A stretch of DNA of 64,000 bases from Malania oleifera (Eukaryota; Streptophyta; Magnoliopsida; Santalales; Ximeniaceae). The position numbers and the translations under genes are program-made. The notes under the pieces are model-generated. The model made no database searches, had not been told where the DNA came from, and worked only from the letters and a program-made list of their open reading frames with translations. This document shows positions 36,600 through 55,126 of the stretch, piece by piece. The stretch is from contig NC_080421.1 of the NCBI RefSeq assembly GCF_029873635.1, positions 3,782,001 through 3,846,000 of the forward strand, read 5' to 3'. Every line of letters starts with the position of its first letter. Within the stretch, counting starts at the first letter, position 1.

Positions 36600-38250
36600 A
36601 AAGAGAGATTACAATATGATAAAACAGAAGATAGAGGATACTGATTACCTGAAGATGGTTGGTCTGAACTGTGAAGAGAAGAAGGGACTGATGTAAAATT
36701 ATTGGCCAGAGAACAATGGTAATCACGAAGATAAGAAGGTGGATGGCTAGGACGTGTTGTTCTTCGAAGAGGAAGAGAATTAGAATCAGATGATTGAGAT
36801 GAAGAAGATGGCATACTGTTTGATGCAGATGGAGTGTTTGGTGAAAAATGTGAAATATTAGGAGAACAATTTGTTTGAGGAGTAGGCAGAACAACATTAG
36901 AAATTGATGGTGACATAAGAAAATCTGAAGGTAAGGAAGCAAAAGGAAATTCATTTTCATGAAAAATAACATCACGAGAAACAAATGTTTGATGAGATTG
37001 TAAATCAAACAGTTTGTAGCCTTTGATGCCAAATGGATAACCAAGAAAGATGCAACGACGAGAACGAGCATCAAATTTATGACGATTAAAAGGAAGAGTG
37101 GAAGCAAAACAAAGTGCACCAATAACTCTCATGTGAGAATAATCAGGAGATTTACCAAATAAAGTTTCATAAGGAGTTTTATTTGATAATAGAGGAGTCG
37201 GTGTACGATTGATGATATATGCTGCTGCTAGAATACAGTCAAACCAGAAGGCTAATGGAAGATGAGCTTGGAAACGAATCGATCTTGCAACGTTAAGCAA
37301 ATGTTGATGTTTTCGTTCCACTACAGAATTTTGTTGAGGAGTATTGATGCAGGATTTTTGACGGATAATCTCATTTGAATGATAAAATTCAGCCATATTA
37401 AATTCTGAACCATTATCAGTTCTTATTATTTTAACAGTTGACTGAAATTGATTGTGAACTAAGGCAAAAAAAGATTGAAGTAACATACGAGTCTTAGATT
37501 TTGATTTCATAATAAAAATCCATGTGCATCTGGAATAATCATCAACAATGGACAAAAAATAATGAAAACCTTGTAATGAAGGAGTTGCAAATGGACCCCA
37601 AATGTCTGCATGAATTAATTGAAAAATAAAAGTGCATACAGATTTACTATGATGAAATGGAAGTCTATGTTGTTTTGCAAGTGGACAAACATTACATGTA
37701 TGTTTGTTTGAAGTAGAAAATGAAATATGATCACGTAACAGATACAATCAGAAGAAAATGGCCTAGTCTTTGATGCCAAATATCAAATGACTTATGTGTA
37801 TTGTTTGAAGAAAAGCTGTTATTGACAGTATTTGCAGAAGAACAATAATTATTGGAAAAAGAAAGCAGATGATAAAGGCCATTAGATAATTTGCCCAGTC
37901 CAATCGTCTTCCACAGCCGCAGGTCTTGGATGAAACAAAAAGATGAAGAAAAAATCAGACAACATGCTAGTGAAGATGATAGTTTACTAGTAGAAATAAG
38001 ATTAAATTTGAAATAGAGAACACAGAGAACATCATGTAAGATTAAAGAAGAAGAGAGAAAAACAGTACCAATGTGAGTAACAGAAACTAAATTTCCGTTT
38101 GGCAAATTTACAGAAGCTTTTTCAGAAGATGTAGTGGAAGTTAAAAAATTGACACTACTAACCATATGATCAGTTGCACCCATGTCTATGATCCAAGGAG
38201 TAGAAGAAGACAAGAAAGAAAAACAATTAGAAGCAAAAATGGAAGATGAA
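36600..38250 (-). pseudogene. Copia protease and integrase region (fossil)
   Basis: Minus strand: protease motif near 38180 (WIIDMGATDHM type), GAG-pre-integrase region (IWHQRLGH, about 37770), integrase core ([51 protein letters not shown]) and a Ser/Thr-rich linker toward reverse transcriptase. Part of the same broken element. Confidence 0.9.
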
Positions 38251-38399
38251 GCTGATGAAGACATACCTGTCATATGCATTGAGGTTAAGGAGGAGCTACC
38301 ATTGGGAATAGTGGAGGCTGCTAGAGCTGAAGATGATGGAGGTGAAGGTTGAAGAAGAGCCAACAATTGAGTACACTGTTCTTGGGTAAATGGTAAAGA

Positions 38400-39341
38400 A
38401 GGATTGTCCGAGATAACCTGATTTGCAGAAATATTTTCTTTCTTTGACTTGGTGAATTTAAAACCAGGTGGAAAACCATGAAGACGGTAGCATTTTGCAA
38501 TAGTATGACCTAAAATTCCACAATGAGAACAAATAATCTTGTCTTTCTTGAAAGATTTTGCAGCATTGAATGAAGGTTTAGTTGTAGCCATAGTAGCTGA
38601 ATCAAAGATCGGAGCTGAAATTGAAGTAAGCTGTCGCTGGCCTTCGTCTTGAAGCAGTAATGAGAATGCTTTGTTAATTGTTGGAAGAGGATCCATCATT
38701 AACAAATGACCTCGTATAGCTGAGAAAGAATCATTTAATCCCATAAGAAATTGAATAGTATAATCAAATTGCTCACGTTCAAATACTTTCTGAAGTGCTC
38801 CACAAAAACAAGATGGTGAATAGGAACAACAAGGAGCAGGGCGATAAGTCTGGGGTTCATCCCATAGAGTCTTCAGCTGAGTGTAATACTTAGTGATAGA
38901 CAATTGACCTTGAGAAAGATCTGAGATTGATTTCTTTAGCTGAAAAACTCGTGGTGCACTGCTCCTAGAAAACCTTTGTTGTAGATCTAGCAATATGTTT
39001 CTTGCATTATCAGAAAATAAAAACTGGATGCAATGTCTTTTGATAACGAATTTGTAATCCAAGCAACAACCATTGAATTGCAGTGCCCCTATGCAAAATG
39101 AAGAGGATAATTAATGGCAAGTTGTGGAAGAGAGCCATCAATGAATGAGAGTTTATTTTTAGCATGAAGAGATGTAATCATGGAACGACTCCATGTATGG
39201 TAGTTTGTTTCAGTGAGCGGTGTTGTAACGAGAGCAACACCAGGGCTATCTCCATGATGCAGAAAATAAGGATTGAGAAAATCTTCTACAGTTGATGGAT
39301 TCGAGGAAGTATTGGATGAAGAAGAATTGGTAGATGCCATG
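38400..39341 (-). pseudogene. Copia gag region (fossil)
   Basis: Minus strand: N-terminus with NPYFLHHGDSPGVALVT and NYHTWSRSM (about 39210-39340), then a gag core and the zinc knuckle CSHCGILGHTIAKC near 38500. This gag type is that of RE1-like Copia elements; the fragment at 45309-46610 is a relative. Confidence 0.9.
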
Positions 39342-39402
39342 AGAATTTCAAGAAAGCTTCAGGAATAAAATGCGGAAGAACTTCAGATCTTCTCTTATAC
39401 CA

Positions 39403-39792
39403 TATTGAAAGTGTAAATGAATTTCAAATTCTATATAACGAAAGAGTATTACAAAAGATGTTTATATACACATGATAATAACAAAATGTTTAACTGAAAG
39501 AATAAAATATTAACATAATAACAAATCTTCAACTGAATATATATGTAGCAGGTTGAATGCGGGAACTCTATTTTGCTAACTAAAAAAATGCTCTTGCAGG
39601 CTGCTACAGTAACTGGTAATTGGTTTCTGCCTGCTGCAGTAACTGGTAATTGGTTTTGCTGGTAACTAAAAAGTTGTTACAACATTGTATGATGAAGAGA
39701 TGGAAGCTACTGCTCTGGTGCTCTGCTGAATGTTGTTTCTGGTAAATGCAACATTGTGTGATGAAGGCTGCAGGATATATTATCTGCTAATA
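39403..39792 (-). repeat. 5' LTR of the Copia element
   Basis: 390 bp, about 97.7% identical to the 3' LTR by my count. Just inside it, 39390-39402 reads TGGTATAAGAGAA on the minus strand, in the place of the primer-binding site and similar to the initiator-Met type. Confidence 0.95.
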
Positions 39793-40083
39793 TTCCCAAA
39801 AATAATTAAAAAGTTGGACACTATTTTACTGTTCAACTTAGAGAAATGTAAGAAAGGATATTAGCCGAGTAGATACACACACACACACAAACACTCATTC
39901 TTATCACAAAATTAAATCATAGTTTTCTAGTGTATTAATTATATGTATAGTTAGTATTATTATTTCAATAATAAACTTACATGTAAGCACTTTCTTTATT
40001 TTTTGTAGAGAATTTCACTTGTGAAAATTGTTTCACATGAAAAAATGTAACTATATAGATGAATTTAAAACCTTTATAACTTT

Positions 40084-40900
40084 ATTTTTTGGGTTAACCT
40101 ATTGCTCAAGCGGGACCTAGAAATTTTTTCTTAGTGAGGACTTAGAAATTTTTTACATGAATTCTAAAACAAGTAATTAAAAAAATACATACATTTACAT
40201 CTAATACACTGCCCAAAAAAAAAAAAAAAAAAAAAAAATTACTTTATGTTTTTTGCCTTTGAAAATAAGTGCAAATAAATATTTTAACGGAAAAAGTATC
40301 CTTAATTTATTTAAAACTTCTGTTTATTTTAAAATTTTTAATAGAGCAAATATGTAGACCCCTTTACTTGTGTATATTAAGTTTGTGTGATTGTTTTTAA
40401 GCAATTTGTAGACAAAATTATCATTGGAAACAATTTTGAGCTTTCTTTATATATATATATATATATATATTAAAATTTATAAAATTTTTTATTTCAATAA
40501 AAATCTACGTCTTTTTATTAGAATTCAAGAAATATGATATTCAAAAATCAATTCATTTTTAATTTTGAGACAAGCGAGTCCTTAAAGAACAAGAACAACC
40601 CATCTGTGCGTGAAAACCACGCGAACGTGCGGAAGGCAGCTGACATCTTTTTTAGATAAGTTTGTGCGTGAGTTGTGAAAGCGCGTGAGGTTGTCAATGA
40701 TCAAGCGACAGACGATGCGGGAACCACTCCCGAGAGTGGATGCACTGTCTCCTTAGCAGGACAGCCTCGTCACAACCCCAATCCCCCAGACCCATTTGTA
40801 AAAACGTAACGAGGGCTAGACGCGTGGTGGTCACCGGCCCCCCAAAGGAAGGAATCCGACGGTGCGGATTCGAAGCAACGCGGGAGAGTGCTGGTGTGGG
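40084..40900. other. Intergenic region upstream of the HIPP gene
   Basis: AT-rich to about 40560 with poly(A) (40217-40239) and (AT)n (40449-40470), then base composition becomes GC-richer toward the HIPP promoter. No gene recognised. Confidence 0.5.
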
Positions 40901-40943
40901 TCCGGAGTCCGGACACTTGCCCATTGCCTAGCCCATCGCCCCA

Positions 40944-40952
40944 CTATATAAT
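40944..40952 (+). promoter_or_regulatory. TATA box of the HIPP gene
   Basis: CTATATAAT lies 114 bases upstream of the ATG at 41066, in an otherwise GC-rich proximal region (CCCATCGCCC... before, GGACCGTCCGG after). Position fits a core promoter with a leader of about 80 bases. Confidence 0.6.
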
Positions 40953-41065
40953 GGACCGTCCGGATTAGACCTATCTCCATTATTACCATTTTCCTTTCTC
41001 AACTGAAGCTAATCCGATTTTTCTCTGGACGAGTCAGAGTGAGTGAGAGCCAGACTCGGTGAGCG

Positions 41066-42311
41066 ATGGGTGCTCTGGATCATCTCTCGGACTTCTTCGA
41101 TTGCTCCCATGCCAAATACAAGCACAAAAGGCGGAAGCAACTGCAGGTACTGTATACTGCTTCTCTGATCTCTTCTTCCGTCTACCTATCTTCTTCACTT
41201 GTCTTCTTTTCATTTTCAAATTTTTAAAAAAAGGCGCGCTGTAAATCGAGTCATCTGGTAGCTTGTATCTGTTCTCAGTTCGTAAAGTAGCTAGATCTGC
41301 TCTACTCTTCGCTTGAATCGTTCGGTCCAGCTATTTCATGATAATCGTGCTGGATCTGTGTTCTTCTCTTTTCTAAAAAAATTCGTTACTATTTTCGGAA
41401 AAGTAATGTCATTCTTTTGAAAGAGCGGAGCCAGTTCCAAGTTTGGAGCTCAGAACTCAGCAACCCGGTGCCAGTTCCGACGGGAAACACATGGTGGCTT
41501 CCGTTGGTCCTGGCGGACTGAAAAATGACGGAACTAACCCGTCTTTTGTTACGACTTTTCGTATAGTTGGTAGCTCCTTAGCTAGATAGATAAGGTTATT
41601 ATAGTCATTTGACAACCCATTTCTTTCTTCCCGGAGGAGAAAAGTATCGCTTGTTATTGGATTTTCTTTTCTCGGGGAATTCTCAGTATCGTACCACAAA
41701 TATCCTAACTCTTTTGAATCATACCGGACTGCTTTTGACGTGGCAGAATTTCATTGGCTCAGTTAATTCGTAGTGTCTGCAGTATCCTGAAGTTGCCAAC
41801 ACCAAATCAACGCTTGCTATTCCTGGGTTCCTCTTTGGTTTAGTGCGCCTTTGAGGTTGCAATCACAGGTCCCACTTTTGATTTTGATTTTTGGTTTTTG
41901 ATGTGATGTGATTTTTTGTTTGATTAGACGGTGGAGGTAAAGGTGAAGATGGACTGCGAAGGCTGCGAGCGGAAGGTGAGGCGGGCGGTGGAGGGGATGA
42001 AAGGTGTGAAGCAGGTGGAGGTGGAGCGCAAGCAGCACAAGGTCACCGTCGTCGGATACGTAGATGCCTCCAGGGTGGTGTCACGCATCTGCCATCGGAC
42101 GGGCAAGAGGGCCGAGATCTGGCCCTACGTCCCATACGACGTCGTCGCCCACCCTTACGCAGCCGGGGTGTACGATAAGAAGGCCCCCGCGGGGTACGTG
42201 CGCGGCTCGTACGACCCACACGTTTCGAATCTCGCGCGTGCCAGCTCAACCGAAGTGCGGTACACCACGGCGTTCAGCGACGAGAACACGAACGCTTGTG
42301 CTATCATGTGA
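41066..42311 (+). CDS. Heavy-metal-associated isoprenylated plant protein (HIPP)
   Basis: Two exons: 41066-41146 and 41928-42311, joined through GT at 41147 and AG at 41926-41927, give 154 aa, the usual length. Exon 1 encodes MGALDHLSDFFDCSHAKYKH and a basic tail. Exon 2 starts TVEVKVKMDCEGCERKVRRA, an HMA domain (about residues 28-92) with metal site M-D-C-E-G-C (Cys37, Cys40). The protein ends in the CaaX box CAIM (151-154) for farnesylation. HIPPs bind metal ions and act at membranes or nucleus in metal homeostasis and stress responses. HRTGK, WPYVPYDVVAHPYAAGVYDK and LARASSTEVRYTTAFSDEN place it near the AtHIPP20-24 group; the exact orthologue is unclear. Start chosen because it gives the family N-terminus. 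A fragment was captured by the repeat at 25.98 kb. Confidence 0.95.
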
Positions 42312-42629
42312 TCGCGCATACGGGAACTATGTGTGCTGCATCTCTTATGACCGTAGATCTTTTCTCTTCTTCCTTGCAGATTTTTTTTGTTTGTGTGTTG
42401 TTTGGCTGGGTTCAATTAGAGGATTGTGTTGTTATAATTAATGTAATTTTGAACCTATGATTATAAAGCCTATATATTTCTGTGAATTTTTTCCTTTTTA
42501 ATTTTTTGAGAATATGAAAATTAATAAAAATTAATTTTGCGTATTTGGAAGACATTCCCCCCACCCCCCCCCCTCCCCTCTTAGTTAAAAGTAATTTTGC
42601 CCCTTTTTAGGGTTTTTTCTGTTCCATCG

Positions 42630-42746
42630 ATGAATTTCAGTGAAGATGATGATGATAACAACAACAAAACCGAGCCTGAGTCCCACTCAGTGAAGATGAT
42701 AAATTACAAAAAATTGAAAGGTCTGCTTGTCAAGGTAAATTTGTAA
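42630..42746 (+). CDS. Short open frame, 38 aa, unrecognised
   Basis: MNFSEDDDDNNNKTEPESHS followed by VKMINYKKLKGLLVKVNL. The acidic then basic composition and a GGTAAAT donor-like site at 42735 look like a stray exon or gene fragment rather than a gene. No family recognised and no promoter seen. Confidence 0.2.
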   Translation: MNFSEDDDDNNNKTEPESHSVKMINYKKLKGLLVKVNL

Positions 42747-42951
42747 GAATATAAATATTAATTCTACTTTAATATTTTAATATTGTAAAGCTTTTATATC
42801 ATTTAAAAAAGATATGTATTTTAAGTTAAGATATCTATTGAATTGTGTCCTTAGAAATGATATATATTACTTCCACTTATTTGCTTCATTGGATGATGTG
42901 TTTTATAAATTAAGAATATTAAATTTATTTTGAGTCTAGATTTTGTGTGTT

Positions 42952-42997
<46 letters not shown>
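42952..42997. repeat. (AT)n microsatellite
   Basis: About 45 bases of AT dinucleotides downstream of the HIPP gene. Confidence 0.9.
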
Positions 42998-43179
42998 CTC
43001 ATTTTCATCATAGTATACTATTAGAGTTTAAATAGTTGGGCAATCTAAGATATATTTTGTGAAGTTAAGTTAAGAAAAATTATGCTTAATTTCATCATAT
43101 TATATATTTGAGTTTATATAAATTTAAATACAGAACTTAAATTTAAAATTTAAAACATTAATTTAAATTTAAATTTAAA

Positions 43180-45066
43180 TTTATATTAATTTAAATAAAA
43201 CATAAGATAATTTATCATCTAAATTTAAGAATAGAAAATTTTCAAATGCAAACCCAGAGAAAATGACTTATGCCCACTTCTTGAATTCATGATTAGCCTC
43301 ACCCTATCAAGCAGGTAAAGACGGGATTTGGAAGGATTTTAGATGTGGAAAGAGCTGGCAAAGGAGGAAAGTGCATTTGATGACTCTGCGATCACCATAA
43401 TTTTGTTGGTTTCTGTTGTTTGGATGATTACTTGATATTTGTAGATCGCTTAGATGACAAATAATTTATCTTGGCCAAACAATATCTTAAGCAACTATCA
43501 TCATTTTACCTGAAAAAAATAAATAAAAAGAAAATAAGGAGAAAAATTTTTTTTTCACTCTATTAAATGTTATAAAAAATTAATAATTATTTTAATATGA
43601 CTAAAAATTATAAAAAAATTAAATATTAATTATGTATAAAATCAAAATTTTATTTATAATTTTAATATATATTTTATTTTATTTCTCATTTTCCTTCGTA
43701 ACCAAACATGAAAATGATGATTTCTTAATACTTTTCTTTTCCTGATATTTTCTACATTTCAAATGAAGCCTTGTCGACGACTCATAATAGTAGCTTGATT
43801 ACGAGAACCTCTCGAAATCGTAGCCGAACCGAGTTTTCTTTGGGCAATTTTAGTTTCTTTCTTTTTTGCCCTCAACCAAGCACTCAAGCAGGTTGGGATG
43901 TGAAAGTTGAAACCATAATGGGAAACGAAGTGCTTATTTAGTCATCCACAGCTTAATCATTTCATTCTACAATGGATATGTAATATGTTGCTTCCCTTTG
44001 CACATGTTCTCAGTGTGTGTTTGCGTGTCCATTTTGAGTTCATTCTACAATGGGTATGTTACCTACCAAGGATATAGTTATTATAATCTCAATAAATATG
44101 ATTAATGATATGAACTTGTTTGGTCCTTATTTTTGTATGGTAAAAAAATAGATTATAAAAATACAGTTGTTTATGTTGCCAGTTTTCTGTTTCTAATGTC
44201 TATTTTCAGTTGTTTGTGAAAAAATTGAAAACCATATTTTATGATTTTCAATACCCAGAAACAGTTATTTGAAATTAAGTTATACATTTTGTACAAATAA
44301 TAGTAAAGTCAATTACAAAATATTTTTACTATTTTTCAGTTGTCATGACCAATAAAATTTGTATTGTAAAGTAAATTTTGAAATATAATAATTAATTAAG
44401 ATAGTTATAATAATTTTATGTTTATTATATCATTTTTAATGCATATTATTTGTAAATTATTATTTGATTTAAGGATAAAAATGGGCATTTTTTAATTTTA
44501 TAAATATTAACCAAGTAGGTTCCTAGTTCCTAATTTTTAGTTTCTATTTCTAAGTTTGATTTTAATTTTTTTAATTTTTAGCAATAATACCAAACGGTCC
44601 CGTAATGATTCAAACCAATTTCAATGAGGTATTATTTATTATGATCTTATCCTATGTTTAGGACGGACTTTGAATTTGGATTTATGTGAATTTGTACAAA
44701 ATATAATATAAAATTATATTAAAATTTATCGAAGTCTACCAAACTTAAATTCACACTCCCAAATGATACCTTTTAATTTTGTCCCTTATAATATATATTA
44801 CAAAGTTATTTGGTTAAGATTTTCTAGTGCATATTTGATGCGGGATTCAGACATCTTGAGAGGTATCTTTATTAGATAAGACTATGAGGTCCAATAAATC
44901 TAAGCTAATATTACATAATAATACATTATTGAATTTAGCCGAGGTGATATATTTATGTTAGTCATTAAGATGATATTATCATGTGGGTTAGTCTTTCACA
45001 ATGTGTAAGCTAATTTGATGAGAGCATAAAAAATTAAATAGAAGAACTTGTCATGATCATGCATTA
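43180..45066. repeat. 1.9-kb duplicated unit, copy 1
   Basis: From TTATCATCTAAATTTAAGAA to CATGATCATGCATTA it matches 46600-48566, with small indels (copy 2 has about 80 extra bases near 46930-47010). Shared marks: GCCTTGTCGAC, AACGGTCCCGTAATGA, and an AT-rich inverted segment (44620-44775; 48140-48290) resembling a MITE. No gene recognised. Confidence 0.85.
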
Positions 45067-46595
45067 TATTACAGTTAGTAGCAGTAGCAACATTAGAGTT
45101 AGCACCAGTAGCAGCTCACAGTTATAGTTTAGTTATTGAGTTGTTAATTTAATTCTTGAGTTGTTAGTTCAGTTAATGAATTGTTAAGTTTTCTGTTATT
45201 GAATTGTTGTATATATATCTCTTTTTGAAGTGAATGAAATTGAAATACTTTCATAAATTTGATATGGTATCAGAGCTATTTTAGAATGTTTTCTCTCAAG
45301 CTTCTCTAATGGCCAAAGCTCCAATTTCCTCTTCTCCTTCTGCATTTGTCATTCCTCCTCCTTCTTCTTCATCATCAACCATTGATGATTTTGTTAATCC
45401 ATATTATCTCAGTAATTCAGACTATCCCGATGTTGTTATTGTTTCTCATGTCTTAACTAGAGATAACTATCATACCTCGAGTCGATCAATGCCCACTTCT
45501 TTGAATGCAAATAATAAGATAGCTTTCATTGATGGATCTCTTCTTCAACGACCAATTTTTGATTCTCTTCACTATCCATGGAGATTGCAGCCAGTGTCAT
45601 CTATGCGACCACTGCTCGTGCGATTTGGTTGGATCTTCATGATCACTTCTCTCGGGTCCTCACATCTTTTAACTCAAGAAAGCTATCTCGGATTTATCTC
45701 AAGGTCAATTTTTGTTACTCAGTATTATATTGAGTTGAAGGGTTATTGGGATGAACTTCAAAACTATCGTCCTTCTCCATTTTGGTCTTGTGTTCCTGCT
45801 TGTTCTTATGGTGCTATCTGATCTGTTGTGGATTTTCAACACTATGATCATGTTTTGCAATTTCTAATGGGGTTAAATGAATCCTATAGTCACATACGGG
45901 GTTAGATTCTTTTACTTGATCCTCTTCCACCGATCAACAAAGTATTTTCTCTCTTACTTTAAGAAGAGAGTCAACAATAAATTGCAGTTCCATCAGCTCC
46001 TCTTTTTGATTCAGCTGCAATGATTACTTCTTTTGTTCCAACATCTTCCACACACAGTAACACAAAATCTTTCGTCAAGAAAGATCGTCCTGTTTGTTCG
46101 CATTGTGATATAATAGGTCACATTGTGGAAAAATGTTATCGGTTGCATGGTTTTTCTCTCGAATACAAATTTACTGAGTCTAAATCTGCAGCACCAAGTC
46201 TAGCTCACAATGTTTCTATTGAGCCTGTTTTTGATTCTGCATCATTGCCTTTTACTCAAGAGCAATGTCAGTAGTTACTAGCTCTCATTCAACTACCAGT
46301 TTCATCAGTTTTAGCAGTTACTAGTACTCCTTTAACTCCAACTCACATGACAGGTAATCTTTCTTGTAATTCTTGTTCTTCTGTTTCATCTCAGTCTCAT
46401 GCTTTTGCCTCTCCCACGGTTAACTCTCCTTTGACTTCATGGATTATTGATACCGAGGCTACATATCACATGGTTAACTCGGTTACTTTATTTTCTTCCA
46501 TTACATCCATTGTTTCGAGTTTTGTTTTGCTTCCTAATGGTCTTCAAGCACATGTTACTCATGTTGGTAATATTGTGCTTTATGATTCTTTAAAT
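45067..46595 (+). mobile_element. 5' part of a Copia element (LTR, primer site, gag)
   Basis: A short 5' LTR (45067-45264, 198 bp, TATTACAG...TTTGATA) is followed directly by the primer-binding site TGGTATCAGAGC (45265-45276). Gag follows on plus: DDFVNPYYLSNSDYPDVVIV near 45395, zinc knuckle CSHCDIIGHIVEKC near 46105, and the beginning of the protease region (WIIDTEATYHMV) near 46440. Everything further downstream is absent, and the 3' LTR is missing. It is a relative of the element at 34643-39792, broken in several places. It lies exactly between the two copies of the 1.9-kb unit. Confidence 0.85.
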
Positions 46596-48566
46596 TTAAA
46601 TAAAATATAATATAAAATTTATCATCTAAATTTAAGAATAGAAAACTTTTAAATGCAAACCCGTGAGAAAATGAGTTATGCCCACTTCCTGAATTCATGA
46701 TTAATTAGCCTCACCCTATCAAGCAGGTAAAGACAGGATTTGGAAAGGATTTGAGATGTGGAAAGTGCTGGCAAGGGAGGAAAGTGCGATGCTTAATTTG
46801 ATGACTTTTACGATCACCATAACTTTGTTGGTTTCTGTTGTTTGGATGATTACTTGATATTTGTAGATTGCTTAGATGACAAATAATTTATCTTGGCCGA
46901 ACAATTTCTTAAGCTATTATCGTCATTTTATAAGAAAATACATAAAGATATTACTTGACACATGAAAGTTTTAACAAATATTTTTTCTAATCCATTTTAC
47001 GCAAAAATAAATAAATAAAAAGAAAATAAGGAGGAAATTTTTTTTTTTTCACTCTTTATTAAATGTTATAACAAATTAACGATCATTTTAATGACTAAAA
47101 ATTATAAAAAAAATTAAATATTAATTATGTATAAAATCAAAATTTTATTTATAATTTTAATATATATTTTATTTTATTTTTCATTTTCCTTCGTAACCAA
47201 ACATGAAAATGATGATTTCTTAATACTTTTCTTTTCCTGATATTTTCTACATTTCAAATGAAGCCTTGTCGACAACTCATAATAGTAGCTTGATTACGAG
47301 AACCTCTTGAAATCGTAGCCGAACCGAGTTTTCTCTGGGCAATTTTAGTTTCTTTCTTTTTTGCCCTCAACCAAGCAGGTTGGGATGTGAAAGTTGAAAC
47401 CATAATGGGAAAACGAAGTGCCCATTTAGTCCACAGCTTAATCATTTCATTCTACAATGGATATGTAATATGTTGCTTCCCTTTGCACATGTTCTCAGTG
47501 TGTGTTTGCGTGTCCATTTTGAGTTCATTCTGCGATGGATATGTTACCTACCGAGGATATAGTTATTATAATCTCAATAAATATGATTAATGATATGAAC
47601 TTGTTTGGTGCCGTTTCTGTTATTTTTGTCTAGTAAAAAAATAGATTATAAAAATACAGTTGTTTATGTTGTCAGTTTTCTGTTTCTAATGTCTATTTTC
47701 AGTTGTTTGTGAAAAAATTGAAAACCATATTTTATGATTTTCAATACCCAGAAACAGTTATTTGAAATTAAGTTATACATTTTGTACAAATAATAGTAAA
47801 GTCAATTACAAAATATTTTTACTATTTTTCAATTGTCATGACCAATAAAATTTTTATTGTAAAGTAAATTTTGAAATATAATAATTAATTAAAATAGTTA
47901 TACTAATTTTATGTTTATTATAGCATTTTTAATGTGTGTTATTTGCAATTTTATTATTTTAATCATATTTTATATTATTATTTGATTTAAGGAAAAAAAA
48001 ATGGGCATTTTTTAATTTTATAAATATTAAACAAGTATGTTCCTAGTTCCTAGTTTTTAGTTTCTATTTCTAATTTTGATTTTGATTTTTGTAATTTTTA
48101 GCAATAATACCAAACGGTCCCGTAATGACTTGATCCAATTACAATGAGGTATTATTTGTTACGATCTCATCCTATGTTTAGGACAGACTTTGAATTTTGA
48201 TTTATGTGGATTTGTACAAAATATAATATAAAATTATATTAAAATTTATCGAAATCTACCAAATTTAAATTCAAACTCCCAAATGATACCTTTTAATTTT
48301 GTCCCTTATAATATACATCACAAAAGTTATTTGGTTAAGATTTTCCAGTGCATGTTTGATGTGGGATGCTGACTATCTTGAGAGGTATCTCTATTAGATA
48401 AGATTATGAGGTCCAATAAATTTAAACTAATATTACATAATAATTCATTATTGAATTTGGCCGACATGTTATATTTGGGTTAGTCATTAGGATGGTATTA
48501 TCATGTGGGTTAGTCTTTCATAAGGCGTGAGCTAATTAAATGGAAAAACTTGTCATGATCATGCAT
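46596..48566. repeat. 1.9-kb duplicated unit, copy 2
   Basis: Partner of 43180-45066. It continues past the shared end CATGATCATGCATTA into GATGTCGAGT, showing the unbroken sequence at the point where the Copia LTR begins in copy 1. Confidence 0.85.

Positions 48567-55126
<6,560 letters not shown>

Larger units (their letters stand above)
34643..39792 (-). mobile_element. Ty1/Copia retrotransposon with both LTRs, RE1-like
   Basis: A complete-length Copia element on the minus strand: 3' LTR 34643-35032, internal region 35033-39402, 5' LTR 39403-39792, flanked by the exact 5-bp target duplication TTCCC (34638-34642 and 39793-39797). Each LTR is 390 bp with ends TATT...AATA, and they differ at about nine positions, all transitions (about 2.3%). 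Depending on the rate used, that is roughly one to two million years. The polyprotein order gag, protease, integrase, reverse transcriptase, RNase H is Copia. Coding capacity is broken in about four or five places. The uninterrupted duplicate at 30731-31056 confirms the insertion. Confidence 0.95.

Noticed and set aside
43180-48566. The 1.9-kb direct repeats as LTRs of one element
   Set aside because: They lack TG...CA type ends, primer site or purine tract at the right places, and the DNA between them is a 5' Copia fragment with its own LTR and primer site.
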